A stretch of DNA of 64,000 bases from Candidatus Methanoperedens sp. (GTDB lineage Archaea; Halobacteriota; Methanosarcinia; Methanosarcinales; Methanoperedenaceae), in NCBI GenBank assembly GCA_026552975.1, contig JAPMTR010000064.1:46821-110820 (forward strand), in the 5' to 3' direction. This document shows, piece by piece, positions 6,301 to 16,293 of the stretch (the first letter of the stretch is position 1; each line of letters begins with the position of its first letter). The notes under the pieces were generated by a model. The model saw nothing but the letters and a program-made list of their open reading frames with translations, ran no database searches and was not told the DNA's origin. Position numbers and translations under genes: made by a program.

Positions 6301-9231
6301 CTACCACCGTAACGTCTTCTGCCAGGCATCCTTAAGCTCTTCGATCCCGATGCGGATCACCATTTTTTCGCCATCTTTCACGATGAACTCCTGCTGCTTT
6401 GTAACTTCACCCACATCAGCGAACACCGTACCTTTCATGATCCCCTGGAACCTGGCAACATTTCCAGGCGCCACTGTCACAACAAAACGGCTCTGGGATT
6501 CGGAAAACAGTATCGTATCCGAGCGACTTATATTCTCAACAGGGACTTTTGTAAGGCTAATGTTCATCCCAAAACCTCCGGAAAATGCACTTTCAGCAAG
6601 TGCAACGCCAAGACCGCCGTCAGAACAGTCATGACATGAAGCGACAACACCCTCATTGATGGCTTTTTCAAGAGCGAGATACAATTTTCTCGCAGAAAGC
6701 GCGTTCACCCTGGGGACATCGTTGCCGATAAACCCGAGAGATGCATAATATTCGGACGCTCCAAGCTCGTCTCTTGTCATTCCCAGGACGTAAACCCTGT
6801 CGTTGGGTTTCTTAACATCCATGGTCACTGCTTTCCTGACATCCTCTATCTTTCCTATGGTTGAAAAAAGAACAGTTGGAGGAATGGAGATCTTGCGCCC
6901 TCCTATCTGGTAATCGTTCTTCATGCTGTCTTTCCCGGAAATGCAGGGGACCCCGTATGCTTTTGTATAATCATACAGCGCCATGTTAGCCCGCACAAGC
7001 TGGGCAAGCTTATATTCCCCATCAGGCGTCTTTTCAGATTTCTCAGGGTCGCACCAGCAAAAATTATCAAGACCTGCTAGATGGTCAAATGAACCGCCTA
7101 CTGCAATGTGGTTTCGCACAGCTTCATCAATGGCGCACGCGGTCATGTGGTAGGTATCGATATCCCCGTATCTCGGACAGATACCGTTTGCGACTACGAC
7201 ACCTTCCATGCTGTCAAGAAGCGGACGAATAACAGCGGCATCACTTGGTCCATCACATGTGAGTGGTTTTATCACTGATCCTGCCTGGACTTCATGATCG
7301 TACTGCCGTATGACATACTCTTTTGAGCAGATATTCAATCGTGATAGGAGGGTTTTAAGCGTCGTTTCCATGTCCACCACCCCGATAACAGGCTCTTCGA
7401 ACCTGCGCTTGACCCAGCAGGCATTGAGTTTCATCTCTGGAAGTCCATTATGCAGGAATTCCATATCCAGGTAAGCCACAGTTTTATCGCCATATTTTAC
7501 ATGGAATTTCCCTGAATCAGTAAATGTTCCTATCACTGTCGCCTCGACATCCCTTGTTCCTGCCAGGGTAAGGAATTCATCTATCTTTCCCGGAGACACA
7601 GCAAGTGTCATTCTCTCCTGCGATTCGGAAAGAAGTATCTCCCAGGGATCAAGACCCGGGTATTTCAACGGACATTTATCAAGTTCTATGAGGCATCCAC
7701 CAGATGTCTGTGCCATCTCGCCCACAGATGATGAAATACCCCCTGCGCCGTCATCAGTTATTGAATTATATACTCCCCTGTCTCGCGCTTCAAGAAGAAA
7801 ATCCACCATCTTCTTCTGGGTTATGGGGTCGCCTATCTGGACAGCAGTCACGGGTGAATCTTCATCAAGCTGGAGTGATGAAAATGTGGCGCCGTGGATG
7901 CCGTCTTTCCCGATGCGCCCTCCTGTCATTACAATGAGGTCACCGTTATTGATCTCTTTGAGATGGGATGGTTTTCCGTTGATCACGGATGGCATTATTC
8001 CACCGGTTCCGCAATATACAAGAGGTTTTCCAAGATAGCGCTCATCAAAAACTATACATCCATTAACAGTTGGGATGCCGCTTTTATTCCCGCCATGTTC
8101 AACGCCGCGCCTTACTCCTTCAAATATTCTTTTTGGATGAAGGAGCCGCGGAGGCATTTCTTTGTCATAGAAGGGGGAGGCAAAACAGAATACATCTGTG
8201 TTAAATATCAATCTGGCTCCAATGCCTGTGCCAAGAGGATCGCGATTGACGCCAACGATGCCGGTAATGGCGCCGCCGTACGGATCAAGGGCAGAGGGGG
8301 TATTGTGGGTTTCCACTTTCATGACAAGATTATAATCGTCATTGAATTTGATCACGCCAGCGTTATCTGTGAAAACAGAAACAAGCCAGGATTTGTTTAT
8401 TTCCTTTGTAGCGCGCTTTATGTAAGTATTAAATAACGAGTTTATGACATGGGTTTCTTTTTCATCAGAATAAGTGATATGGCTATTGAATATCTTATGT
8501 TTGCAATGCTCTGACCATGTCTGCGCAAGCACTTCAATTTCAACATCTGTAGGTAGTTTTAGACCAAATTCAACTCTTTGCCCTGAGACTTTTTCATCGT
8601 TAAAATATCCCTGGATGGCTTTCATTTCTGCGATGTTTAAGGCCAGAAGTTTCTGGTTGCTCATTTCCTTTAATTTTTTGTCGCTTATATTGAGGTTGAT
8701 CAGGGCGACTGAAGGAGTATGTGTTCCCTTCACTACCGGAATTGGAAGATGTACATGTTCTCCTTTTGCATGGTCTTCATCTGATATAATTTCCCATCGT
8801 TCAATAAGACCATTTGCAAGAAGTCCTCCTGCTATCTTTTCTGCATCTTCTTTTGTGATCTTCCCCTTTAAAAGATATTGTCTTGAGAAATAGACGCCTT
8901 TTATGGAAATTCCAAGTATATCTTCACATGCTCGTTTTGCAGTCGCACCCACATTATCTGTTACGCCGGGTTTAAAGCCAACTTCTATGATCCATGAAAA
9001 ATCCTTAGCAAGCGCCTTATCTGAAAAAACCTGTATAATAGGGTCGGAGAATAGTTTTTCTCCGAGGATCCTGACCTGTTCGTCCTTAAGATCGGCATCA
9101 ATAGAATAGACTTCAATTGTCCTCACAGCATCCACATTAATATGGATGTCTTCTATTATCCTTTTCTTGACACTATCGCCAAGAGCATCTTTCATTCCTT
9201 TTTTAAAGCCGACTTCGATCCTATTTACCAT
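6301..9231 (-). CDS. purL: Phosphoribosylformylglycinamidine synthase PurL, large form with N-terminal PurS-like repeats
   Basis: 976 residues against about 720 for typical archaeal PurL. Residues about 1-75 and 80-155 are two similar segments beginning RIEVGFKKGMKDALGD and IIEVGFKPGVTDNVGA, each resembling a PurS subunit. The synthetase follows: LAQTWSEHCKHKIF, MKVETHNTPSALDPYGGA, GIPTVNG, ITDDGAGGISSSVGEMAQ, LSESQERM in the first half and CISGKDSMKND, CHDCSDGGLGVALAES in the second. It converts FGAR to FGAM using ammonia from PurQ. I see no separate purS in the window. The large PurL plus separate PurQ layout is known in bacteria, suggesting transfer. Confidence 0.93.
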   Translation of the reverse strand: MVNRIEVGFKKGMKDALGDSVKKRIIEDIHINVDAVRTIEVYSIDADLKDEQVRILGEKLFSDPIIQVFSDKALAKDFSWIIEVGFKPGVTDNVGATAKRACEDILGISIKGVYFSRQYLLKGKITKEDAEKIAGGLLANGLIERWEIISDEDHAKGEHVHLPIPVVKGTHTPSVALINLNISDKKLKEMSNQKLLALNIAEMKAIQGYFNDEKVSGQRVEFGLKLPTDVEIEVLAQTWSEHCKHKIFNSHITYSDEKETHVINSLFNTYIKRATKEINKSWLVSVFTDNAGVIKFNDDYNLVMKVETHNTPSALDPYGGAITGIVGVNRDPLGTGIGARLIFNTDVFCFASPFYDKEMPPRLLHPKRIFEGVRRGVEHGGNKSGIPTVNGCIVFDERYLGKPLVYCGTGGIMPSVINGKPSHLKEINNGDLIVMTGGRIGKDGIHGATFSSLQLDEDSPVTAVQIGDPITQKKMVDFLLEARDRGVYNSITDDGAGGISSSVGEMAQTSGGCLIELDKCPLKYPGLDPWEILLSESQERMTLAVSPGKIDEFLTLAGTRDVEATVIGTFTDSGKFHVKYGDKTVAYLDMEFLHNGLPEMKLNACWVKRRFEEPVIGVVDMETTLKTLLSRLNICSKEYVIRQYDHEVQAGSVIKPLTCDGPSDAAVIRPLLDSMEGVVVANGICPRYGDIDTYHMTACAIDEAVRNHIAVGGSFDHLAGLDNFCWCDPEKSEKTPDGEYKLAQLVRANMALYDYTKAYGVPCISGKDSMKNDYQIGGRKISIPPTVLFSTIGKIEDVRKAVTMDVKKPNDRVYVLGMTRDELGASEYYASLGFIGNDVPRVNALSARKLYLALEKAINEGVVASCHDCSDGGLGVALAESAFSGGFGMNISLTKVPVENISRSDTILFSESQSRFVVTVAPGNVARFQGIMKGTVFADVGEVTKQQEFIVKDGEKMVIRIGIEELKDAWQKTLRW

Positions 9232-9355
9232 TTCATACTCATTTGTGCGATTAAAATTTATTCGCCAAATAGGCCATACTATGATTCAGAGGATATAAAA
9301 TAATATGCAAAAAACAAACATTCTTTTACTATGTAAATAATCATTTGGAAATGTT

Positions 9356-10021
9356 ATGTACTCGGTTAAAGCCATAGAAGAAATAGACATCACCAGTCCT
9401 GATTTCCATTGTGATTTTCTAAATATTCAGGCTTTAATGGAAAAAGGAGCTCCCGTGAGCATACTATTTACAGATGAAGAAGGCGAACCATCCCTTCACT
9501 TATTTTGTGAACTGATCCAGAAAGCAAGATCAGGCGAATCCTTTCTAATAAAGAACCAGGGTTGTAGGGTCGGGGCATATGTGCTGGGTGATACAGAAAA
9601 AACACCGCTTGATTATTACTATGGATCCAAAAGATATGCAAATCTGGATGCTGCAAGAACTGCCACACAGAATCTGTACAGGATAACAACAAAGGGAAGA
9701 TCAATAAAAATAGCCCCATTCACAGGAGAAAGTGCAGATATTCTTATTCTTTTCCTGAAGCCAGAAAGAGCGATGAGAATGATCCAGGCCATGTCATTCA
9801 TAACAGGAGAACCATTTGAAATGAGGACAGGCGGTATTGCTTCAATATGCAGCGATTGCACGGTATATCCCCTTCAGGGAAAGATAGGGATCTCGCTGGG
9901 ATGCAAGGGTTCAAGAAAACACAGCAAATACGGGGATGATGAAGTAGTGGTGGGAATACCATTCAAATTGGCAAAAGAACTGGATGAAGCACTGGGGAAG
10001 ATACCAGGAACTAATGACTGA
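9356..10021 (+). CDS. DUF169 family protein
   Basis: 221 residues. The pattern of DUF169 is visible: an early PVSILFTDEEGE, FCELIQKARSGESFLI with NQGCRVGAYVLG, a central FLKPERAMRMIQAMSFITG, and CSDCTVYPLQGKIGISLGCKGSRKHSKY near the C-terminus, with conserved cysteines in CSDC and GCKGSR. The family is common in methanogens and anaerobes; its biochemical role is not established, and the cysteines hint at metal or cofactor binding (inference). It is divergent from purL and stands alone. Confidence 0.75.
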   Translation: MYSVKAIEEIDITSPDFHCDFLNIQALMEKGAPVSILFTDEEGEPSLHLFCELIQKARSGESFLIKNQGCRVGAYVLGDTEKTPLDYYYGSKRYANLDAARTATQNLYRITTKGRSIKIAPFTGESADILILFLKPERAMRMIQAMSFITGEPFEMRTGGIASICSDCTVYPLQGKIGISLGCKGSRKHSKYGDDEVVVGIPFKLAKELDEALGKIPGTND

Positions 10022-10180
10022 ATTCTTCGGGCTTGTATATAAATATTAATCTATATGTTATGAAATTTGATGTTTTTTGTAGGTATAAAAAGTGACTATA
10101 TAAAGAAAGAAAAAAAGTCTTCGCTCCATCGCAAGTTTTTCCTGATGCTTGTGTCATGAAAATAGAACGCGGATGACGCT

Positions 10181-10230
10181 GATTACGCGGATTTGCACGG
10201 ATAATCAAATCCGTGTATATCCGCGTAATC
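10181..10230. repeat. Imperfect inverted repeat (CGCGGAT-type palindromic element)
   Basis: Two 20-base arms, 10181-10200 (gattacgcggatttgcacgg) and 10211-10230, pair at 18 of 20 positions around a 10-base spacer. Related short words (cgcggat, ccgtgt, gcaatccg) extend the similarity to roughly 10165-10250. Elements with this wording recur in methanosarcinal and some bacterial intergenic regions as I recall; copy number here is unknown. It lies 30 bases past the dnaK stop and could also end that transcript. Confidence 0.7.
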
Positions 10231-10261
10231 TGTGCAATCCGTCGATCATGCGGGTTTTCAC

Positions 10262-12127
10262 TTATTTTTTATCTTCATCCACTACTTTATATTCCGCGTC
10301 AGTGACATTCTCATCCTTCTTACCTTCTTCTGTGGGTGCTTCCTGCTGTCCTTCACCAGGTTGGCCCTGCTGTTGCTGCGCCTGCTGCTGGTAAAGAATG
10401 GTGCTTATGGCATGCATCTCTTTAGTGAGGTCTTCGATAGTTGATTTTATCCTGCTGACATCCTCGCTCTTAAGGGCATCCTTCAGGTTCTCAACAGCCT
10501 TTTCAGCCTTTTGTTTCTGGTCGCTGCTGACTTTATCGCCAAGATCCTTGAGCGTCTTTTCGGTACTATATATAAGTGTATCAGCCTGGTTCTGGAGTTC
10601 CACTTTTTCCTTTCGCTGCTTATCTTCCTCTGCGAATTTCTCAGCGTCCTTGATCTTTCGGTCGATTTCATCCGAAGACATCTTAAGAGGCGCAGTGATG
10701 GTCATCTTTTGTTCCTTGCCTGTTCCCATATCTTTTGCAGTGACGTGAAGGATACCATTCGCATCAATATCAAAAGTAACCTCAATTTGTGGAATTCCGC
10801 GTGGCGCAGACGGTATTCCTACAAGGTTGAACCTGCCAAGGGTAACATTGTCATAAGACATCGCCCTCTCACCCTGGAGCACCACGATCTCAACAGTTGT
10901 CTGGCTATCAGCCGCAGTTGAGAAGGTCTGGCTCTTGCGAGTAGGAACTGTAGTATTCCTGTCTATCAGCTTTGTCATTACATGCCCAAGGGTCTCGATA
11001 CCAAGAGTAAGCGGAGTAACATCAAGAAGCAGGATATCCTTTACTTCACCTGAGAGCACACCTGCCTGGATAGCAGCGCCCATTGCGACACATTCCATGG
11101 GGTCAACACCCCCTTCCACTTTCTTTCCCACATAATCCTCAACGAACTTCTGGATTATCGGCATTCTTGTAGGTCCGCCAACAAGGATTACCTTATTAAT
11201 ATTATCTTTTGTAACTTTTGCGTCGGATATTGCCCTCTCCAGGGGAGCACGGCACCTGTCTATGACGGGACGGACAATTTCTTCAAGTTTTGACCGTGAC
11301 AAAGACATTGTAAGATGTTTAGGACCGCCTGCATCCGCAGTTATGAATGGCTGGTTGATCTCGGTCGTAATGGTTGTTGAAAGCTCGATCTTTGCTTTCT
11401 CTGCCGCATCCCTTAATCTCTGGTTTGCAACCCTGTCATTTCGAAGGTCAATGCCATGTTCTTTCTTGAATTCCTCTGCTATATAAGCCACAAGGAGATT
11501 ATCCATATCAGTACCGCCAAGTGCGGTATCGCCTGCAGTGGATTTTACTTCAAATACGCCGCCTCCCATCTCCATAATGGTTACATCAAGTGTGCCTCCC
11601 CCAAGGTCAAATACCAGGATCTTCTGGTCACCGGTTTTATCAAGACCAAATGAAAGTGATGCAGCTGTTGGTTCATTGATGATCCTTACGACCTCAAGAC
11701 CCGCAATCTCTCCTGCGTCTTTGGTTGCCTGTCTCTGGTTATCATTGAAATACGCAGGTACGGTTATTACTGCTTTATCGACCTTGTCTCCAAGAAATGC
11801 CTCTGCATCCTGTTTGATTTTCTGGAGCAGAAAGGCTGAAAGTTCCTGTGGCCTGTAATCCTTGCCGCGGATACTGTACTTGAAATCCGTCCCCATCTTT
11901 CTCTTGAATGCATATGCGGTGCCCTCAGTATTTGTCACAGCCTGTCTTCGTGCCGGCTCCCCGGTCAATCTCTGCCCATCCTTTGTGAATGCCACGTATG
12001 ACGGGAATGCTTTTCCGCCAAGGGATACACCCTCTGCGCTTGGTATGATTACTGGTCTGTTCCCCTGCATTACAGCTGCAGCTGAGTTGCTTGTACCCAG
12101 ATCTATTCCGATTATCTTTGCCATCAT
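10262..12127 (-). CDS. dnaK: Molecular chaperone DnaK (Hsp70)
   Basis: 621 residues. Actin-like ATPase landmarks: [16 protein letters not shown] at the start, [50 protein letters not shown], then the substrate domain with [13 protein letters not shown] and a Q/G/E-rich lid end finishing ...[11 protein letters not shown]. It refolds proteins with GrpE and DnaJ. Two ATGs are adjacent (12127 and 12124); GAGGTGAA fits the second better, and the first overlaps the grpE stop. No dnaJ follows; the inverted repeat at 10181-10230 comes instead. DnaK in archaea is generally regarded as acquired from bacteria. Confidence 0.96.
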   Translation of the reverse strand: MMAKIIGIDLGTSNSAAAVMQGNRPVIIPSAEGVSLGGKAFPSYVAFTKDGQRLTGEPARRQAVTNTEGTAYAFKRKMGTDFKYSIRGKDYRPQELSAFLLQKIKQDAEAFLGDKVDKAVITVPAYFNDNQRQATKDAGEIAGLEVVRIINEPTAASLSFGLDKTGDQKILVFDLGGGTLDVTIMEMGGGVFEVKSTAGDTALGGTDMDNLLVAYIAEEFKKEHGIDLRNDRVANQRLRDAAEKAKIELSTTITTEINQPFITADAGGPKHLTMSLSRSKLEEIVRPVIDRCRAPLERAISDAKVTKDNINKVILVGGPTRMPIIQKFVEDYVGKKVEGGVDPMECVAMGAAIQAGVLSGEVKDILLLDVTPLTLGIETLGHVMTKLIDRNTTVPTRKSQTFSTAADSQTTVEIVVLQGERAMSYDNVTLGRFNLVGIPSAPRGIPQIEVTFDIDANGILHVTAKDMGTGKEQKMTITAPLKMSSDEIDRKIKDAEKFAEEDKQRKEKVELQNQADTLIYSTEKTLKDLGDKVSSDQKQKAEKAVENLKDALKSEDVSRIKSTIEDLTKEMHAISTILYQQQAQQQQGQPGEGQQEAPTEEGKKDENVTDAEYKVVDEDKK

Positions 12128-12723
12128 TTCACCTCATTTTCTGTTTCTATAGTTGATTCTTTTTTATAAGGAGTTTCAAATTTCGATACTCTCACTTTAG
12201 AATAACGAATGACTTTTCCATTTAAAATATAACCTTTTGCAAATTCTTCAAGTATTGTATCCTCTTCACAATCATTTGTAAGCGTTTGCATCATAGCTTC
12301 ATGCCTGTAGTGGTCGAATTTTTCACCCAGTGCTTTTATTGGGGAAAGACCATTTTTTTCAAGCACGACCCTGAATTTCTTATATACAAGTTCCATTCCT
12401 TCGATCAATTTATCTTTATTATCAGTCTTCTTTGCATTTTCAATTCCCCGTTCGAGACTTTCAAAAACATCGATAAATTCCTGTATGATCTTCTCACCGG
12501 CATATTTTATGAATTCTTCATGGTTTTTAACTGCTCTTTTGCAGGAATTGTCGAATTCAGCGTTCAGGCGAAGATACCTGTCTTTTTCGTCCATCAGTTG
12601 TTTCTTGAGATGGTCTATTTCGTTCTGGAGTTTTTCCTCCGCTGATAGCTCAGTCTCCTCAACTTCCGGAATTTCGGTTTTTTCCTCGGTTTCATCAATG
12701 TTATTGTTCGGGTTTGTTTTCAA
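12124..12723 (-). CDS. grpE: Nucleotide exchange factor GrpE
   Basis: 199 residues from a TTG at 12723 that has GGAG eight bases upstream; an in-frame ATG at 12771 would add an aromatic-rich 16-residue leader without a visible ribosome site. The N-terminus is acidic, then a long coiled coil ([20 protein letters not shown]) typical of the GrpE dimer, followed by ECxED-type end [20 protein letters not shown] and a C-terminal beta domain ([11 protein letters not shown]). GrpE releases ADP from DnaK. Its stop overlaps the dnaK start, so both are made together. Confidence 0.9.
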   Translation of the reverse strand: MKTNPNNNIDETEEKTEIPEVEETELSAEEKLQNEIDHLKKQLMDEKDRYLRLNAEFDNSCKRAVKNHEEFIKYAGEKIIQEFIDVFESLERGIENAKKTDNKDKLIEGMELVYKKFRVVLEKNGLSPIKALGEKFDHYRHEAMMQTLTNDCEEDTILEEFAKGYILNGKVIRYSKVRVSKFETPYKKESTIETENEVK

Positions 12724-12831
12724 ATAAAAATCTCCATTAAAAATATTAAAATAATTGGATTTCCAATTCATTGTACACTATACCACTTTCACCTTCTGGT
12801 ATTATTAAATTAGATCTTATTCTATTTATTT

Positions 12832-14475
12832 TTAATCTTCTCCTACGTCTGGAGCCTGGATACCATCATAGAAATTTGCGGTATGTTCAGGTTTGACATC
12901 CATCATGCCGGTTTCTTTTGCCATGAGGATATCGTTTATCCTGAGGATCATTACTGCAGCATCAGTAGCTGATTTTATTTCCTGGGTCTTTACCCTGAGC
13001 GGCTCTATGACCCCGATTTTTAGCATATCTTCGGATTTTCCAGAGAACACATTCAAACCTGCAGTCTTCTGACCTGTATTATGTTTGTTTCTCAGGTCAA
13101 CAATGATATCTATTGCATCATGGCCTGCATTTTCAGCGATCGCTTTTGGTATTTCTTCAAGCGCATCAGCAAAGGCCATAATCGCAAGCTGTTCCCTCCC
13201 ACCGTATGTAGTGGCGTATTTACGCAGCCTTATGGCCATTTCTATTTCCGGAGCGCCGCCGCCTGCTACTATCTTTCCATCTTCTATGACTACACCTACA
13301 ACATGCAGGGCATCATCAAGAGCACGCTCAACTTCATCAGCGACATGTTCTGCGCCACTGTATATCAGGATAGAAACTGCCTTTGGATTTTCGCATCCTT
13401 CTATATACATCATCTTATAATTGCCAACGCCGCGCTCTTCCACGACCGCAGCTTTACCTATATCTTCAGGTCCAACCCCGTCCACTTTTGAAACCACACG
13501 TGCGCCTGTGGCTTTTACTATTTTCTTTATCTCTCCATCATTACATCTTCTGACTGCAAGAATTCCTTTCTTCGCAAGAAAATGCATTCCGGCATCATCT
13601 ATGCCTTTTTCAGTGAATACGACGTTAACACCTGTTTTTGCAAGTGCTTCCACTCTCTCCTCAACGAGCTTACTTTCTTCAAGCCTTGCTTGTGCGAGCA
13701 ATTCCGGGGTTTTTATTTTAAGTGTTGATTTCACTTGGGTCTTTTCGATCTCGATGCCTGTGTCCAGTACGGCTATTTTAGCGTTTTCAACGCGTTTTGG
13801 CATGTTCTTGTGGGCCCTTGCTTTGTCGATGACGAGGCCGTGGATGAATTTAGTATCTTTTATGCTTCTTCCGCGCTGGTGGATGATATTGATATTCTCT
13901 TTGATGTTGACTTTTCCACCATCTTTTATCGATTTTGCGGTCTCAACACACAGTTTGACCAGTGAATCAAGAGCCATATCTGCGCTTTTTCCGCCAAGTG
14001 CGGTCTTTGCGATATTTTCAAGGACTTCTTCTGAGGCATTGATGGTCAGATCATCCAGGACCTCAAGGGCTTTGACCGATGCAAGGCTGTAACCTCTTAC
14101 GATCGTTGTTGGATGAACTCCCTTTTCCACGAGTTCATGGGCTTTGCTTAAAAGCTCACCTGCAAGAACGACCACGCTTGTGGTTCCATCTCCTGCTTTA
14201 TCTTCCTGAGTGCGGGCGACTTCCACCATCATTTTTGCTGCAGGATGTTTGATATCCATTTGCCGCAAGATCGTGGCACCGTCGTTTGTTATAACAATGT
14301 CCCCTACGGGATTGACGAGCATTTTGTCCATGCCTTTTGGACCAAGTGTTGTTCTAACTGCATCAGCCACGGCTTTTGCCGCAGAGATATTAAATCCAAG
14401 GGCATCTCTTCCCTGGGTTCTTGTTTTGTCTTTGTCTAATATGATAATAGGCTGTCCGCTTAGTTGTCCTGCCAT
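12832..14475 (-). CDS. Thermosome subunit (group II chaperonin)
   Basis: 547 residues, the full family length. Motifs: [29 protein letters not shown], the ATPase signature [30 protein letters not shown] and a GDVIEP-like C-terminal region ([21 protein letters not shown]). Thermosomes form two stacked rings with a built-in lid and fold proteins with ATP. The gene is upstream of grpE-dnaK on the same strand, with about 60 bases to grpE, but has its own start region. This places an archaeal and a bacterial-type chaperone side by side. Other thermosome subunits may lie elsewhere. Confidence 0.96.
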   Translation of the reverse strand: MAGQLSGQPIIILDKDKTRTQGRDALGFNISAAKAVADAVRTTLGPKGMDKMLVNPVGDIVITNDGATILRQMDIKHPAAKMMVEVARTQEDKAGDGTTSVVVLAGELLSKAHELVEKGVHPTTIVRGYSLASVKALEVLDDLTINASEEVLENIAKTALGGKSADMALDSLVKLCVETAKSIKDGGKVNIKENINIIHQRGRSIKDTKFIHGLVIDKARAHKNMPKRVENAKIAVLDTGIEIEKTQVKSTLKIKTPELLAQARLEESKLVEERVEALAKTGVNVVFTEKGIDDAGMHFLAKKGILAVRRCNDGEIKKIVKATGARVVSKVDGVGPEDIGKAAVVEERGVGNYKMMYIEGCENPKAVSILIYSGAEHVADEVERALDDALHVVGVVIEDGKIVAGGGAPEIEMAIRLRKYATTYGGREQLAIMAFADALEEIPKAIAENAGHDAIDIIVDLRNKHNTGQKTAGLNVFSGKSEDMLKIGVIEPLRVKTQEIKSATDAAVMILRINDILMAKETGMMDVKPEHTANFYDGIQAPDVGED

Positions 14476-14660
14476 GATGAATTTACCTCCAAAGTAAAGA
14501 TATTTCTAAGTGTTTGTAGTTCTATAAATACTTTACTTACAGGGGAAGAGATTTTTTCACCTTTATGGTACGAAAATAATAACTAAACAATGCGAACCTA
14601 ATCGAACTCTAGCAGCGTGAGTTAGTAAGGAGTTAATACAAGTTCGTTGTTGAATTTCAC

Positions 14661-15236
14661 TCATTCTCGCATCTTCATTAGCGCAGCCTTGATGAGCGCT
14701 TCCACGGACCCACCATTTATCGAAACAGCTTCCACCGCCCTTTGCGCATCCTGCCTCGGGAACCCTAGAGAAACAAGCGCTGAAACGGCATCATAATTAT
14801 CACTGCCCGGGGGAAGTACAACTCCTTCCATCTTCTTTTTCATCTTATCCTTCAATTCAAGGATCAACCTTTTCGCATTCTTTGCGCCCACACCTGATAT
14901 GCGTGTCAGGACTTTTTCATCGTCATGGATTATGGCCGCTGCAAGCTCTTCTATCTTAATCTGGGACAAAATGTTTATTGCAACAGCAGGCCCAACTCTT
15001 GTAACACTTATCAGGAGCTTGAACATCTCAAGCTGGCTTTGATCTTGAAAACCGTAGAGAATAAGAGCGTCTTCCCTGACATGAAGATATGTGTGAAGTT
15101 TTATTATTTCTTTCTTGCCTGCGAGGTCATATGATATTGATTTTGGAACAAACACCTGGTATCCGATACCTGCCACATCAATTACGACATATCCATCACC
15201 GGATTGCGCTATCTCGCCTGTTATGTGTGAGATCAT
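14661..15236 (-). CDS. ruvA: Holliday junction branch migration protein RuvA
   Basis: 191 residues, normal RuvA length. N-terminal OB fold (MISHITGEIAQSGDGYVVID, then GYQVFVP), acidic-pin region with HTYLHVREDALILYGFQ, tandem helix-hairpin-helix (LISVTRVGPAVAINILS and LTRISGVGAKNAKRLILEL), and a C-terminal three-helix domain (VSALVSLGFPRQDAQRAVEAV) that normally contacts RuvB. RuvA binds four-way junctions. RuvA is bacterial but is annotated in several Methanomicrobia; I see no ruvB in the window. The gene stands alone between the thermosome gene and a membrane exporter gene. Confidence 0.9.
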   Translation of the reverse strand: MISHITGEIAQSGDGYVVIDVAGIGYQVFVPKSISYDLAGKKEIIKLHTYLHVREDALILYGFQDQSQLEMFKLLISVTRVGPAVAINILSQIKIEELAAAIIHDDEKVLTRISGVGAKNAKRLILELKDKMKKKMEGVVLPPGSDNYDAVSALVSLGFPRQDAQRAVEAVSINGGSVEALIKAALMKMRE

Positions 15237-15293
15237 ATACCATCTTATTATATTTCTTTGGTATAGAACTTTGCAGAATATATTTATTATTTC

Positions 15294-15854
15294 CTAATAT
15301 CCGGCTATAAACATGATCCCAAAAACAATGAACATTACAGCTGCACTCAGCTTGATCTTTGATAGCGGCGCTATGTCACAAAGCTTCTTTCCGGCAAATA
15401 TCCCAAGAAGACTGATCAAGACAAGGGCAAGGACAGCTCCAGAGAAAACAAGATATGGGGAGCCATATTTTGCTGAAAGAGTGATGGCTGAAAGCTGCGT
15501 CTTATCCCCCATTTCTGCCAGAGCTATCATGCTGAACGTAGAAATAAATGGATTAAGTACGCGTGTTTTTTCTTCTTCCTCATTTTCTTCCTTTGCTAAT
15601 AACATCCAGATCCCGAAGACCACGAACATGATACCTGCGATAGTTTTGATCAGGTCTTCCGGGATAATCTTCAATAATCCTTCACCCACCAATACGCCAA
15701 GTCCTGTCACGAGAATGAAAGCAAGGACAACGCCTGAGAATACTTTTTTTCGATCGTACCTTGCGGATAATGCAATTACAGTGAGCTGAGTTTTATCACC
15801 AAGTTCAGCCAGGGCGATAAGGCCGAAAGTTGAGATAAAAGGGGTGAGTTCCAT
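15294..15854 (-). CDS. TMEM165/GDT1 family membrane cation transporter
   Basis: 186 residues, six predicted membrane helices in two homologous halves. Each half carries the family signature: ALAELGDKTQLTVIALSARY near residue 15 and ALAEMGDKTQLSAITLSAKY near residue 110 (ExGDKTQ). The acidic and polar residues of this signature are thought to carry Mn2+ or Ca2+ in exchange for protons. The halves are joined by an acidic loop (KEENEEEEKTR) on one side of the membrane. Alone in its transcription unit. The ion handled is inferred from characterised relatives. Confidence 0.88.
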   Translation of the reverse strand: MELTPFISTFGLIALAELGDKTQLTVIALSARYDRKKVFSGVVLAFILVTGLGVLVGEGLLKIIPEDLIKTIAGIMFVVFGIWMLLAKEENEEEEKTRVLNPFISTFSMIALAEMGDKTQLSAITLSAKYGSPYLVFSGAVLALVLISLLGIFAGKKLCDIAPLSKIKLSAAVMFIVFGIMFIAGY

Positions 15855-15885
15855 TAATTTCTCATAATATTAGTTCATTTATTCA

Positions 15886-16293
15886 TTACTTGCGTTTTGA
15901 TTTCAATATTTCCAGAAGCTTTTCAGGTCCATTCAGTTTTATTAACAGGTTATCAAGAACAGCAAGTCCCAACAGAAGTTCATTACAGTCTGGCATTGTC
16001 CAAACATCAATGGTCATTTCGAGATTTTCGATGCGCAACTTTGCAGGAGCACTCCTGATCTTTATTACCATCCCCGCGACCGTTTCCAGCAGGGGGGACT
16101 CTGAGGCAGGATTCTCATACTTATGGAAACCGAGTTTTTTGTATAATTTTAAGGGAATCAGGATATTTCCTTCAAATCCTGTATCAACAATAAAAGTCAG
16201 ATCCTCCATTTTTGAGGGGCCAGCCAGAATTCCATTGATTACTGGATGAAACCTTTCATTGATTTCCTCGTAATCATATTTCATACGCATCAA
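15886..16293 (-). CDS. Retropepsin-like (clan AA) aspartic protease family protein
   Basis: 135 residues, the size of one retropepsin lobe. The catalytic motif is FIVDTGFEGNILIP (residues about 33-46), and the second hallmark is ELLLGLAVLDNLLI, similar to the LLGxxxL of retropepsins. There is no signal peptide or transposon context, so it is a cellular soluble homologue that would dimerise to be active. It overlaps by 20 bases the end of the RHH/DUF5678-like gene upstream. Such two-gene pairs recur in archaea and cyanobacteria, and a toxin-antitoxin-like role has been considered; here that is inference. Confidence 0.72.
   Translation of the reverse strand: MMRMKYDYEEINERFHPVINGILAGPSKMEDLTFIVDTGFEGNILIPLKLYKKLGFHKYENPASESPLLETVAGMVIKIRSAPAKLRIENLEMTIDVWTMPDCNELLLGLAVLDNLLIKLNGPEKLLEILKSKRK

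Noticed and set aside
10261..10400. A small plus-strand Cys/Ser-rich frame opposite the dnaK end
   Set aside because: It is antisense to the dnaK C-terminal tail and its composition is a by-product of that repeat-rich coding.
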